From: CAYMRB01 sp964392615
Lineage (GTDB): Bacteria > Planctomycetota > UBA8108
NCBI GenBank assembly: GCA_964392615.1
Contig: CAYMRB010000287.1
Location: 1-13,209 of the forward strand
DNA length: 13,209 nt
Direction of reading: 5' to 3'
Part shown: in pieces, positions 1 to 7,004 of the stretch
How positions within the stretch are numbered: position 1 is the stretch's first letter
Layout: each line of letters opens with the position of its first letter
Translations under genes and position numbers: made by a program
Notes under the pieces: generated by a model
The model's input: the letters and a program-made list of their open reading frames with translations, nothing else
Told to the model about the DNA's origin: nothing
Databases searched by the model: none

Positions 1-49
<49 letters not shown>

Positions 50-63
50 CTTCTCGTGTTCTG

Positions 64-152
<89 letters not shown>

Positions 153-180
153 ACGGGCGGTCTGTCGATCAAGCCCAGGA

Positions 181-208
181 AGTTTATCCGGAGGAGCGGC
201 AGAATCAA
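181..208 (-). promoter_or_regulatory. Candidate sigma-70-type promoter for tRNA-Leu
   Basis: On the minus strand a TTGATT hexamer (203-208) is followed after 16 nt by TAAACT (181-186). Each matches its consensus at four of six positions. The -10 box ends 28 nt before the mature tRNA 5' end, which leaves a short 5' leader for RNase P to remove. The call rests on spacing and position only. Confidence 0.42.
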
Positions 209-297
209 CCCCCAACAGCCCACTGCTACCGTTCCGCCGCCCGTCTTTCGAGCGAGCCCTGGCCGTCGGGCGCTCGGACGGCTAGAATCCGGCCGCG

Positions 298-1188
298 ATG
301 TCCGACTTCTGCCCTCATTCCTCGGCTCCTGACGAGCCCGCTCCGGCCGGCCGGACGATCGGCCTGATCGCCGGCGGCGGGTCGTTTCCGTTCCTCGTCG
401 CAAGAGCAGCCCGAGCACGGGGCTACCGCGTCGTCTGCGCCGGCATCCGCCACGAGGCCTCGCCCGATCTCGCGGCCGAGGTCGACGTGTTCCGGTTCTT
501 CGGGCTCGGCCGACTGGGCGCCGGCATGCGCTTCTTCCGGCGACACGGCGTTCGCGACCTCTCATGGGCCGGTTGGGTCCGCAAGGAGCGACTGTTCCGC
601 CCCGGGCGCATCTTCTCGATCCTGCCCGACTGGCGTATGCTCAGGCTCTGGTACTTCACGCTCCGCGACCGCCAGAGCCAGACGATCCTGGCGACCCTAG
701 CCGCGGAGTTCGAAAAGGAAGGTCTGGTCGTGTCGCACTCGGCCCGGTATTGCCCGGAGCTCCTCGTCGAAGAAGGGCTCCTCACCCGCACCGCACCGAA
801 TCGCAAGCAGCTCGAGGACATCCGCTTCGGCTGGGAGGTCGCCAAGCGCATGGCCGACCTCGACGTCGGCCAGTCGATCGCGGTATTCGAGCGCACGACC
901 CTCGCGGTCGAGGGCATCGAGGGCACCGACCGCAATATCGCCCGCGCTGGCGAGCTCTGCACGAAGGGCGGCTTCACCGTCATCAAGCTCGCGAAAGACG
1001 ACCACGATATGCGTTTCGACGTCCCGGCCGTCGGCCCCCGGACGATCGAAAATCTGCACCGCGCGGGCGGGGGCGTGCTGGCGCTCGAGGCCGGGCGCAC
1101 TCTCGTGCTCGAGCGCGAAGAGGTCGTCGAGCTCGCGGATCGCCACGGAATCGTCGTCGTCGCCTACCGCGAGGCGCCGGCCGATTGA
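298..1188 (+). CDS. lpxI: UDP-2,3-diacylglucosamine pyrophosphatase LpxI
   Basis: This 296-aa protein matches the LpxI (former DUF1009) family. LpxI cleaves UDP-2,3-diacylglucosamine to 2,3-diacylglucosamine 1-phosphate plus UMP, the fourth step of lipid A synthesis, at the cytoplasmic side of the inner membrane, in place of LpxH. Visible family marks are the N-terminal IGLIAGGGSFP (residues 21-31), AVEGIEGTDRNI (203-214), and the C-terminal active-site motif around D237-x-RFDVPAVGPRTI (to residue 250). The C-terminal part ends LALEAGRTLVLER. Length is slightly above the usual 270-280 aa because about 18 hydrophilic residues precede the core. Ribosome-binding signals before the ATG are weak, so an internal start is conceivable. 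No other lipid A gene lies beside it here. It is divergent from the tRNA. It implies a lipid A-containing outer membrane. Confidence 0.93.
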   Translation: MSDFCPHSSAPDEPAPAGRTIGLIAGGGSFPFLVARAARARGYRVVCAGIRHEASPDLAAEVDVFRFFGLGRLGAGMRFFRRHGVRDLSWAGWVRKERLFRPGRIFSILPDWRMLRLWYFTLRDRQSQTILATLAAEFEKEGLVVSHSARYCPELLVEEGLLTRTAPNRKQLEDIRFGWEVAKRMADLDVGQSIAVFERTTLAVEGIEGTDRNIARAGELCTKGGFTVIKLAKDDHDMRFDVPAVGPRTIENLHRAGGGVLALEAGRTLVLEREEVVELADRHGIVVVAYREAPAD

Positions 1189-1420
1189 CCCCCTGGGGCC
1201 GCGGGTTTTCCTTTCGGGGGCCGTTCGCGCCGGCTTACAATCTGCGTCGTTCGGGCTCCCAGCCCGTACGCGATTGAATGAACGAACCAGCGAGCGGCCG
1301 GAAAAACGGCCTACAGGGCATCGGCCCTGGTGCCGATATCGTGAAAGAGCCACGACCCATCGAGGTCTGTTCCGATAGTCACCCAGGACGGTTCAGGTTG
1401 GACGGAGAAGGAGAGTCCGC
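1189..1420 (+). promoter_or_regulatory. Leader of the PDZ-protein gene: candidate -10 box and overlapping hairpins
   Basis: A TACAAT hexamer at 1236-1241 matches the -10 consensus at five of six positions; no good -35 box stands 16-18 nt upstream. A transcript from there would have a leader of about 170 nt. It contains a 5-bp hairpin (1296-1300 with 1307-1311), then cagggc/gccctg (1314-1319 with 1324-1329) and atcggc/gccgat (1320-1325 with 1332-1337). The last two cannot form together. A strong Shine-Dalgarno stretch, ggagaaggagag (1404-1415), precedes the ATG at 1421. The promoter call is weak; the pairings are read directly from the sequence. Confidence 0.35.
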
Positions 1421-3125
1421 ATGATACGCAGCGCGTTCCACCGAGGTTTTTCGTGGCCAGTTCTCCTACTCGTCTTGACGTTCCTCGTCCCGGCGACCGT
1501 GACCCGCGCGCAGGGCGACGTCGACAAGACCGTCGAGAAGTTGAAGGCTCAGATCGCGAAGGCGATCGACGCGCACACTGCGCCGCTGCGCGCCGAGATC
1601 GCGCGTAAGAACGCCCGTATCGAAGCGCTCGAGAAAGAGCTCGCTGCGGTGCGCAAGCAGCTTGCTGCCCAGAAGAAGAAGCCCGCAGATAAGCCGAAAA
1701 CCGACAAGCCGAAGACGGACAAGCCCGCGAAGCCGACGGGGGCGTTCCTCGGCGTCGGTCACGTCAGTCACGACGCCGGTGCGCAGATCACGTCGGTCTT
1801 CCCAAACAGTCCCGCTGCGAAGGCAGGCCTGCGCGAGGGGGACGTGATCGTCGAGCTCGGTGGCAAGAAGGTCACCTCGGAGACCCTCGCGGCCGCCGTC
1901 CAGAGCCACGAGCCCGGCGCTCAGGTGCCCGTGCTCTTCCTGCGCGAGGGAAAGAAGGAGGACGCACGCATTCGGCTCGTCCACCGCGAGAAGTTCCTCG
2001 CCGAGCAGGCCAAGAAGCCGGAGAAGCCCGAGAAGCCGAAGGAGGCCGCTCCCGTCCAGCTCGGCGTGACCGTCGAGGAGGACGACAAGGGCGTCTTCGT
2101 TTACGAGGTCGAGAAGGGCTGGACCGGTGACGTCGCCGGACTGAAGAAGAACGACCGCGTCACCCACGTGAACGGCAAGGCGGTCAAGACGCTCGACGAG
2201 ATCGCCGACGCGGTCCACGCGGTCAAGGCCGGGCAGGAGCTCTCCCTGCGCACGACCCGTGGCGACGAGGTCATCGAGATCGTCGTCAAGGGAGCCGCGG
2301 GCCGCGGGGGCGCGAAGCTCGTGCGCCGTGACACCGTCGAGAAGAAGCCGGAGAAGCCCGTTAAGCCGAAGCCGGAGAAGCCGGCGAAGCCTGCCAAGAA
2401 GCCTGCCTTCCTCGGCGTCGCGCTGCGGGCCGACGATACGGGCCTCGTGGTCGAGCAAGTCGTGCCCGATTCGGCCGCGGCGGTCTACGGCCTGAAGGCC
2501 GGCGACGTCCTGCTCAAGGTCAACGGCACGGCCGTTCCGAACCTCGAGGCGCTGCAGGGCGCCTTCGGCAAGCTCGCAGCCGGCGACAAGGCGAAGGTCA
2601 CGGTGCGTCGCGGCGACAAGAATGTCGCGGTGGCGCTCGTGCTCGGCGCTCGAGGTGAGAAGGTCGCGCCGCCGAAGCCGAAGAANNNNNNNNNNNNNNN
2701 NNNNNNNNNNNNNNNNNNNNNNNNNNNNNNNNNNNNNNNNNNNNNNNNNNNNNNNNNNNNNNNNNNNNNNNNNNNNNNNNNNNNNGGCCGAGCCGAAGCC
2801 GAAGAAGGCCGAGCCGAAGCCGAAGAAGGCCGAGCCGAAGCCGAAGAAGGCCGAGCCGAAGAAGCCCGGTTTGATCGGCATCGGCGCGCGCGAGACGGAG
2901 GACTCCGGCATCGTGGTCACGGAGATCACTCCGGGAAGCGGTGCCGAGAAAGCCGGCCTCAAGGAGGGCGACCTCCTCCTGAAGATCGGTGCCACCGAAG
3001 TCTCCGATTTCGCTTCGCTCGCGAAGGCGATGAAGAACCTGTGGGCGGGCGACAAGGTCAAGGTCAAGATCTCGCGCGACGGCAAGGAGATGGACGTCGA
3101 GCTGACCCTCGGCGAGCGTCCCTGA
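1421..3125 (+). CDS. Secreted protein with four PDZ domains and Lys/Pro linkers (interrupted by assembly gap)
   Basis: A signal peptide (about residues 1-31, hydrophobic WPVLLLVLTFLV, cleavage near RAQ) is followed by a charged coiled coil (about 33-85) and a Lys/Pro/Asp linker. PDZ modules follow at about 106-190, 211-292 and 328-410. After the N gap comes an AEPKPKK heptad-repeat linker and a fourth PDZ (from PGLIGIGARE to the stop at 3125). Each module has the carboxylate-loop start (FLGV, QLGV, LIGI) and the AGL-x-x-GD core, degenerate in the second (AGLKKND). No protease domain or catalytic triad is visible, so it is not a DegP/CtpA enzyme. It is probably a periplasmic or envelope scaffold or peptide-binding protein; partner unknown. 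The two halves are in different frames only because the 100-N filler is not a multiple of three. With a gap length divisible by three they form one ORF. A strong Shine-Dalgarno sequence supports the start. Confidence 0.8.
2686..2785. other. Assembly gap (100 N placeholder)
   Basis: Exactly 100 N, the conventional filler for a gap of unknown size. It lies inside the Lys/Pro linker of the PDZ protein, directly at a 21-bp tandem repeat, so repeat collapse is the likely cause. Reading-frame arithmetic (two hanging bases before, one after) requires a true length divisible by three. Zero is allowed: aa plus g would simply complete a Lys codon. Confidence 0.95.
2787..2864 (+). repeat. 21-bp in-frame tandem repeat encoding AEPKPKK
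   Basis: Three identical 21-bp units occupy 2787-2807, 2808-2828 and 2829-2849. A 15-bp partial unit (AEPKK) follows at 2850-2864. The sequence just before the N gap ends in the matching PPKPK, so the array very probably continues through the gap. It encodes a flexible, positively charged linker between the third and fourth PDZ domains. Confidence 0.92.
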
Positions 3126-3144
3126 TCTCGCGGTGACGTGATTT

Positions 3145-3178
3145 CCGGGCCGGATCGACCGTTCGCTGGTCGGCCCGG
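3145..3178 (+). terminator. Stem-loop downstream of the PDZ-protein gene
   Basis: ccgggc (3145-3150) pairs with gcccgg (3173-3178), and cgacc (3156-3160) with ggtcg (3168-3172). This gives an 11-bp stem with a 5-nt bulge (3151-3155) and a 7-nt loop. It begins 20 nt after the stop codon. No T-tract follows, so intrinsic termination is uncertain; it may stabilise an mRNA 3' end instead. Confidence 0.4.
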
Positions 3179-3276
3179 CCCGGATTTGCATCGCGCCGGC
3201 CGGCCGCCGGCAGTCAAGGCCGAGCCCCCGCTCACCCGATCTCCGAAGATCGCGCTATCCGGCAACGCCGCGGCCC

Positions 3277-4449
3277 ATGTCGACGTCGTTGTCGGTAGAG
3301 GATCGCAATTCGGAGCCCGCCGTGCCCCCCGAGACCCTGTTCCACGTCTTCGCCCTCACCTCGGCAGCGTTCTTCGGAGCGACCGTAGGCAGTTTCCTGA
3401 ACGTCTGCATCTACCGGCTCCCGCGGGCCGGCCTACGCGTCAACTCGCCGGCGCGTTCGTTTTGCCCGCTCTGCGGCGATCGCATCGCCTGGTACGACAA
3501 CCTCCCGGTTCTGAGCTGGGTCGCGCTCGGCGGCCGGTGTCGCTCGTGTCGCGCGCCGATCTCCTTGCGCTACCCGTGCGTCGAGGCGTTGACGGCGGCG
3601 CTCTTCGTCGTCGTCGTCGAGCGCTTCGTCTTCGAGGGGGACGGTAGCTGGCCGGCGTGCATCGTGCTTCTCGTGGCGGTCAGCGCGCTGCTCGTCGCCG
3701 CGCTGATCGATATCGACCTGCGGATCATCCCCGACGAGATCACCATCGGCGGCATGCACCTGTTGCCGCTTGCCGTGCTGCTGATCCCGGAGCTGCGGCC
3801 GTTCGCTGACGACGCGCTCTCCACCGGCATCCTCGCCGGCATCGCCAATGGCTCCGAGCCGCTCCGCGCCGCCCTTCCGGCATGGTTGTCAGGGAACGTC
3901 GCGGTCGTCTGCGCCATCGGCGTCGCCGCGTTGGTCGGATTCGGCGCCGGATATCGGCTCTACGCATCCTACCGCAGGGTGCGATTTCCCGAGGGGCTGC
4001 GGCGTTTCCGCGATCTCAGCCTCGCCGGTCTCCTCACGGCATGCGCGCTCGGTCTGGTCGTGGGCGTCGCCCTGCGGCCCGAGTGGTCCGAGTCCTCTCG
4101 AGGCCGCGCGCTTGCGTCGGCGCTCGTCGGAATGCTCGCCGGCAGCGGGCTCATCTACGCGGTCGGGGTCGTCGGGACGCGCGTCTTCCGCAAGCCAGCG
4201 ATGGGATTCGGCGACGTCAAGCTCATGGGCGCGCTCGGCGCTCTGACGGGATGGTGGGGGGCGCTGACCGGCTTCTTCGTCGCGTGTCTGCTCGGTTCGG
4301 TCTTCGGGATCGTCCGGCTTCTCGTGTCGCGCGATCGCTACCTGCCGTTCGGCCCGTTCCTGACCGTCTCGGCCCTGTTTGTCTACTTCTGGGCTGACGC
4401 GTTCCGATTCGTCGTCGAGTGGTACCTCGCCCTGTTCGCCGTCGTCTGA
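3277..4449 (+). CDS. pilD: Prepilin peptidase / N-methyltransferase (PilD/GspO, peptidase family A24)
   Basis: Integral membrane aspartic protease that removes the leader peptide of type IV prepilins and methylates the new N-terminus. Visible in order: SFLNVCIYRLPR (39-50), the four-Cys zinc-type site C63/C66 and C88/C91 flanking YDNLPVLSW, the first catalytic motif DID-x5-PDE (D145/D147-D153), and the second, MGFGDVKLMGALGALTG (D313). At 390 aa it is about 100 aa longer than typical PilD. The excess sits between the two catalytic motifs (about 165-300) and contains extra hydrophobic segments. The ATG at 3277 has no Shine-Dalgarno sequence. An in-frame GTG at 3322 has ggag (3312-3315) 6 nt upstream and begins just before the first membrane segment, so 3322 may be the true start. 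The pil motor genes lie 1.4 kb downstream; their pilins are the likely substrates. Confidence 0.9.
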   Translation: MSTSLSVEDRNSEPAVPPETLFHVFALTSAAFFGATVGSFLNVCIYRLPRAGLRVNSPARSFCPLCGDRIAWYDNLPVLSWVALGGRCRSCRAPISLRYPCVEALTAALFVVVVERFVFEGDGSWPACIVLLVAVSALLVAALIDIDLRIIPDEITIGGMHLLPLAVLLIPELRPFADDALSTGILAGIANGSEPLRAALPAWLSGNVAVVCAIGVAALVGFGAGYRLYASYRRVRFPEGLRRFRDLSLAGLLTACALGLVVGVALRPEWSESSRGRALASALVGMLAGSGLIYAVGVVGTRVFRKPAMGFGDVKLMGALGALTGWWGALTGFFVACLLGSVFGIVRLLVSRDRYLPFGPFLTVSALFVYFWADAFRFVVEWYLALFAVV

Positions 4450-4753
4450 TGGCGCCGGAACCCGCAGTGCGCGACGGTGATTTTCTCGATTCGGCCTTGC
4501 TTCCGGGGCAGATCCTCCGATAAGCTGCCCTGCAGTTCTCGGGGCCGTCGGTCTCGTCGATGAGGAGTCGGCGACGGCCGAGCGTCACGCGACGCGGACG
4601 GCCCCACCCCCGGAAGTACGCGAGAAGAGCGCGTCCGTCCGGGGCTCGGATTTCGAGTCCTAGGTCGATCACGGACCTGCGGGTTCACCGTGGGTTGACG
4701 GGTATCCGGTCCGTGCCGCGCGCGGTCCGGTCTACACGATTCGGAGAGAGGTG
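4450..4753 (+). other. Gene-free interval with several inverted repeats (possible structured leader of the OmpA-like gene)
   Basis: No convincing ORF lies here. Perfect pairings can be read directly. ggggccgtc (4541-4549) pairs with gacggcccc (4597-4605), enclosing a 5-bp hairpin (4582-4586 with 4591-4595). ggccgtcg (4543-4550) pairs with cgacggcc (4572-4579), which excludes the first. gggctcg (4642-4648) pairs with cgagtcc (4654-4660), including one wobble. aggtc (4662-4666) pairs with gacct (4674-4678). gggcag (4506-4511) pairs with ctgccc (4525-4530). A TTGACG at 4695-4700 looks like a -35 box but has no -10 at the right distance. High GC makes chance pairings common, so function is unproven. 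Confidence 0.35.
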
Positions 4754-5452
4754 ATGAGAAGGACTGCGCTGACGATTACTTTCGCGGTTGCCGTGGCGTA
4801 CCTGTGTTCAGGCTGCGCCTGGACGAACCTGCAGGAGACGAACCGGCGGTTGAAGGACTCGAACGATCTTCTGATCGCCGAGAACAACCAGCTCGCACAG
4901 GACCTGGACGACGCGCGCAAGCGGCTTGGCGAGCTCGAGGCGGGCGCGCTTCCGGCACCGGCGCCCGCGGCACCGGCTGCTCCGCCGCCGAGGGTGGCGA
5001 AGAACCCGTCGAATGACCCGATGCTGATCATCGACAGCATGCCGAGCGAGGTGCAGGTGGAGCGAAGCTCCGACGGCATCAAGCTCGTGCTCGCCGAACG
5101 CGTGTTCTTCTCGTCCGGCCAGGCGCAGCTGTCGACCAAGGGCCAGTCGATCCTCCGGCAGATCGGTGCCGTGCTGAACGGCCAGTACCGCGCTCAGCTC
5201 GTGCGGGTCGACGGGCACACCGATGACGTGCCAACCAAGAAGGTCCAGCACATCTACCCGACGAACTGGGAGCTCTCGACCGCTCGTGCGTGCACGGTCG
5301 TTCGCTACCTCGTCGATCGCGGCGGTGTGAGCCCGAGTCGGATCTACCCGGCCGGCTTCGCGTTCTACAGGCCGCGCGATGCGTCCAAGGGCACGAGGGC
5401 GCGCACCGCGAATCGGCGCGTCGAGATCACGATCCTCGAGAGGCGTGCCTGA
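4754..5452 (+). CDS. OmpA/MotB C-terminal domain lipoprotein (Pal-like)
   Basis: This 232-aa protein has an N-terminal hydrophobic signal (ITFAVAVAYLCSGC), then a short coiled coil (about 24-62, TNLQETNRRLKDSNDLLIAE), an Ala/Pro linker, and an OmpA-like domain to the end. The domain shows VFFSSGQAQLS, VDGHTDDVPTKK, NWELSTARACTVVRYL and TANRRVEI, which include the Asp and Arg positions that bind diaminopimelate in peptidoglycan. It probably anchors the outer membrane to the cell wall, or acts as a MotB/Pal-type linker. The lipidation site would be C20 in L-C-S-G-C; the Cys at -3 is unusual, so lipidation is likely but not certain. ATG 4754 is chosen because ggag (4743-4746) is 7 nt upstream; the GTG at 4751 is an alternative. 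The gene stands alone and is followed by a strong stem-loop. A link to the neighbouring pilus genes is possible but not shown. Confidence 0.87.
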   Translation: MRRTALTITFAVAVAYLCSGCAWTNLQETNRRLKDSNDLLIAENNQLAQDLDDARKRLGELEAGALPAPAPAAPAAPPPRVAKNPSNDPMLIIDSMPSEVQVERSSDGIKLVLAERVFFSSGQAQLSTKGQSILRQIGAVLNGQYRAQLVRVDGHTDDVPTKKVQHIYPTNWELSTARACTVVRYLVDRGGVSPSRIYPAGFAFYRPRDASKGTRARTANRRVEITILERRA

Positions 5453-5461
5453 CGGTTTTCG

Positions 5462-5505
5462 GACTTCGCGGCCTCGCGTCGGTGAAGGCGCGAGGCCGCG
5501 AAGTC
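5462..5505 (+). terminator. 17-bp perfect stem-loop after the OmpA-like gene
   Basis: gacttcgcggcctcgcg (5462-5478) is exactly complementary to 5489-5505, with a 10-nt loop (5479-5488). The stem starts 9 nt after the stop codon, the usual place for a transcription terminator. There is no T-tract on the 3' side, so it could equally be a Rho-assisted or mRNA-stabilising hairpin. It is the longest perfect inverted repeat I found in the window. Confidence 0.65.
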
Positions 5506-5897
5506 GCGCAGTGTGGGTCCTCGCTTCGCGTGACGTCGCCGGTTCCCTCCTTCCCCGGAGGCGTCCCGTGGCGGTTGTGCCAAGTCGTGCTTCTCGTAGC
5601 CGGGCGGGGGCGCGACGCGTTTTCCGGGCGTTGTGATGTCGCTTTGCGGGCGGTGCCGGCGGCGCGGGTGTCGTTCCGGTAGCTTGGCGCGAGAGGCATC
5701 GGGCGTCCAACTCTTCGACGCGCCTTCCCGATTTGGGCGGTCGAGATCAGCCAGTGGCCGGACAGCGTCGGGGCGGTGGCCGTTTTTCGTCGATCTCGCC
5801 GATCGATGCTACTCTTCTGCGTCGCGCCCGAGCTGGGTCTTCGGGTGTGGTGTCGGTCTGAGGTTGTCGGGGCCCGAAAGCGTAGGAGGTCGCTCGC
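5506..5897 (+). promoter_or_regulatory. Upstream region of the pil cluster (no gene; weak promoter candidate)
   Basis: About 390 nt without a credible gene. One short hairpin, cctcc/ggagg (5546-5550 with 5557-5561), is present. An extended -10-like TGCTACTCT at 5807-5815 has no recognisable -35 box. I looked for a sigma-54 GG-N10-GC element and found none that fits. A clear ribosome-binding site, ggagg (5885-5889), lies 8 nt before the pilT ATG. The promoter of pilTBC should be here but I cannot place it with confidence. Confidence 0.25.
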
Positions 5898-6971
5898 ATG
5901 GTGTCGATCGAGGAATTGGTTCAGCAATTGGTGGAGAGGAACGGCTCGGACCTCCATATCTCCGCCGGTGCTCCACCGATGATCCGTGTCAGCGGCAAGC
6001 TCGTGTCGACTGAGCTGGAGGTCCTCGACGCCGAGGCGACGCAGAAGCTGGTCTACAGCATTCTCGACAACGAGCAGATCCTGCGATTCGAGAAGGACTG
6101 GGAGCTCGACATGTCCTTCGGCATCGCCGGGCTGGGACGGTTCCGAACGAACGTGTTCTACCAGCGAGGCGCGGTGGGAGCCGTGCTTCGGGTGATCCCG
6201 TACGAGATCAAGTCGATGGTGGAGCTCGACCTGCCGGCCGAGCTGTGCGAACGCATCTGCTCGCTCCAGAAGGGGCTCGTGTTCGTCACGGGAGCGACGG
6301 GGAGCGGCAAGTCGACGACGTTGGCGTCGATGATCGATCACATCAATCGCTCCCGCAACGAGCACGTGATGATCATCGAGGATCCGATCGAGTTCGTGCA
6401 CCGCAACCGGTGCTGCTTGATCAATCAGCGCGAGGTCGGCAACGACACGCGGAGCTTCGCGGCGTCGCTGCGCACCGCCCTGCGTCAGGATCCCGACGTG
6501 ATCATGATCGGCGAGGTGCGGGACCAGGAGTCGATCGCGGCCGCGTTGACCATCGCGGAGACCGGGCACCTGACGTTCGCCACGCTGCATACGAACTCCG
6601 TCGTGCAGACGATCAACCGGATCATCGATGTCTTTCCGGCCTACCAGCAGCAACAGATCCGCACGCAGCTCTCGTTCTCTCTGGAGGCGGTATTCTGCCA
6701 GCAGCTCGTGCCGAGGATCGACGGTCGTGGACGCGTAATGGCCGCCGAGGTCATGGTCGGCACACAGGCCATCCGGTCGCTGGTTCGAGACGACAAAGCC
6801 CACCAGTTGACGTCGATCATTCAGACCGGTGGGAGGTATGGCATGAAGACCATGAACCAGTGCTTGCACGAGCTCTACCGCAAGAACCTGATCGCATTCG
6901 ATGATGCTGTGGCGTATTCGCACGATCCGGAGGAGCTCAAGCGCATCTGTCAGAAACAAGGGCGAGGGTGA
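5898..6971 (+). CDS. pilT: Type IV pilus retraction ATPase PilT
   Basis: Cytoplasmic hexameric ATPase that powers pilus disassembly and hence twitching motility or DNA uptake. The 357 residues match the usual PilT length. Order: N-terminal PAS-like domain with SDLHISAGAPPMIRV (17-31), Walker A GATGSGKS (132-139), Asp box HVMIIEDPIEFVH (156-168), Walker B DVIMIGEVRD (200-209), His box HLTFATLH (224-231), and the C-terminal PilT signature AIRSLVRDDKAHQ (291-303). The AIR motif and the lack of a zinc site separate it from PilB. Start ATG has ggagg at 8 nt. It is followed by pilB after 33 nt, so co-transcription is expected. All catalytic motifs are intact. Confidence 0.97.
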   Translation: MVSIEELVQQLVERNGSDLHISAGAPPMIRVSGKLVSTELEVLDAEATQKLVYSILDNEQILRFEKDWELDMSFGIAGLGRFRTNVFYQRGAVGAVLRVIPYEIKSMVELDLPAELCERICSLQKGLVFVTGATGSGKSTTLASMIDHINRSRNEHVMIIEDPIEFVHRNRCCLINQREVGNDTRSFAASLRTALRQDPDVIMIGEVRDQESIAAALTIAETGHLTFATLHTNSVVQTINRIIDVFPAYQQQQIRTQLSFSLEAVFCQQLVPRIDGRGRVMAAEVMVGTQAIRSLVRDDKAHQLTSIIQTGGRYGMKTMNQCLHELYRKNLIAFDDAVAYSHDPEELKRICQKQGRG

Positions 6972-7004
6972 TCGTCGCGAGACTGTGGGGAGTGACAGCG
7001 GTCG

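Noticed and set aside
2787..2864. CRISPR array
   Set aside because: Repeats are directly adjacent, have no spacers and are in frame as a protein linker.
1466..3265. Minus-strand open frame antisense to the PDZ-protein gene
   Set aside because: It runs through the N gap and reads the Lys/Pro repeat as Leu/Arg/Gly low-complexity sequence; no protein family is recognisable.
4501..4680. Possible SRP RNA, RNase P RNA or other known housekeeping RNA
   Set aside because: A cggaag string occurs, but the flanking AGCAGC of SRP RNA and the conserved core of RNase P are absent. No known RNA family could be recognised by eye.
4560..4754. Small plus-strand ORF of 64 codons between pilD and the OmpA-like gene
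   Set aside because: No ribosome-binding site, Arg/Pro-rich composition and no recognisable motif; it coincides with the inverted-repeat region.
5506..5897. Sigma-54 promoter upstream of pilT
   Set aside because: Candidates such as the tggcgcg stretch at about 5683 do not have GC at the required ten-base spacing from GG.
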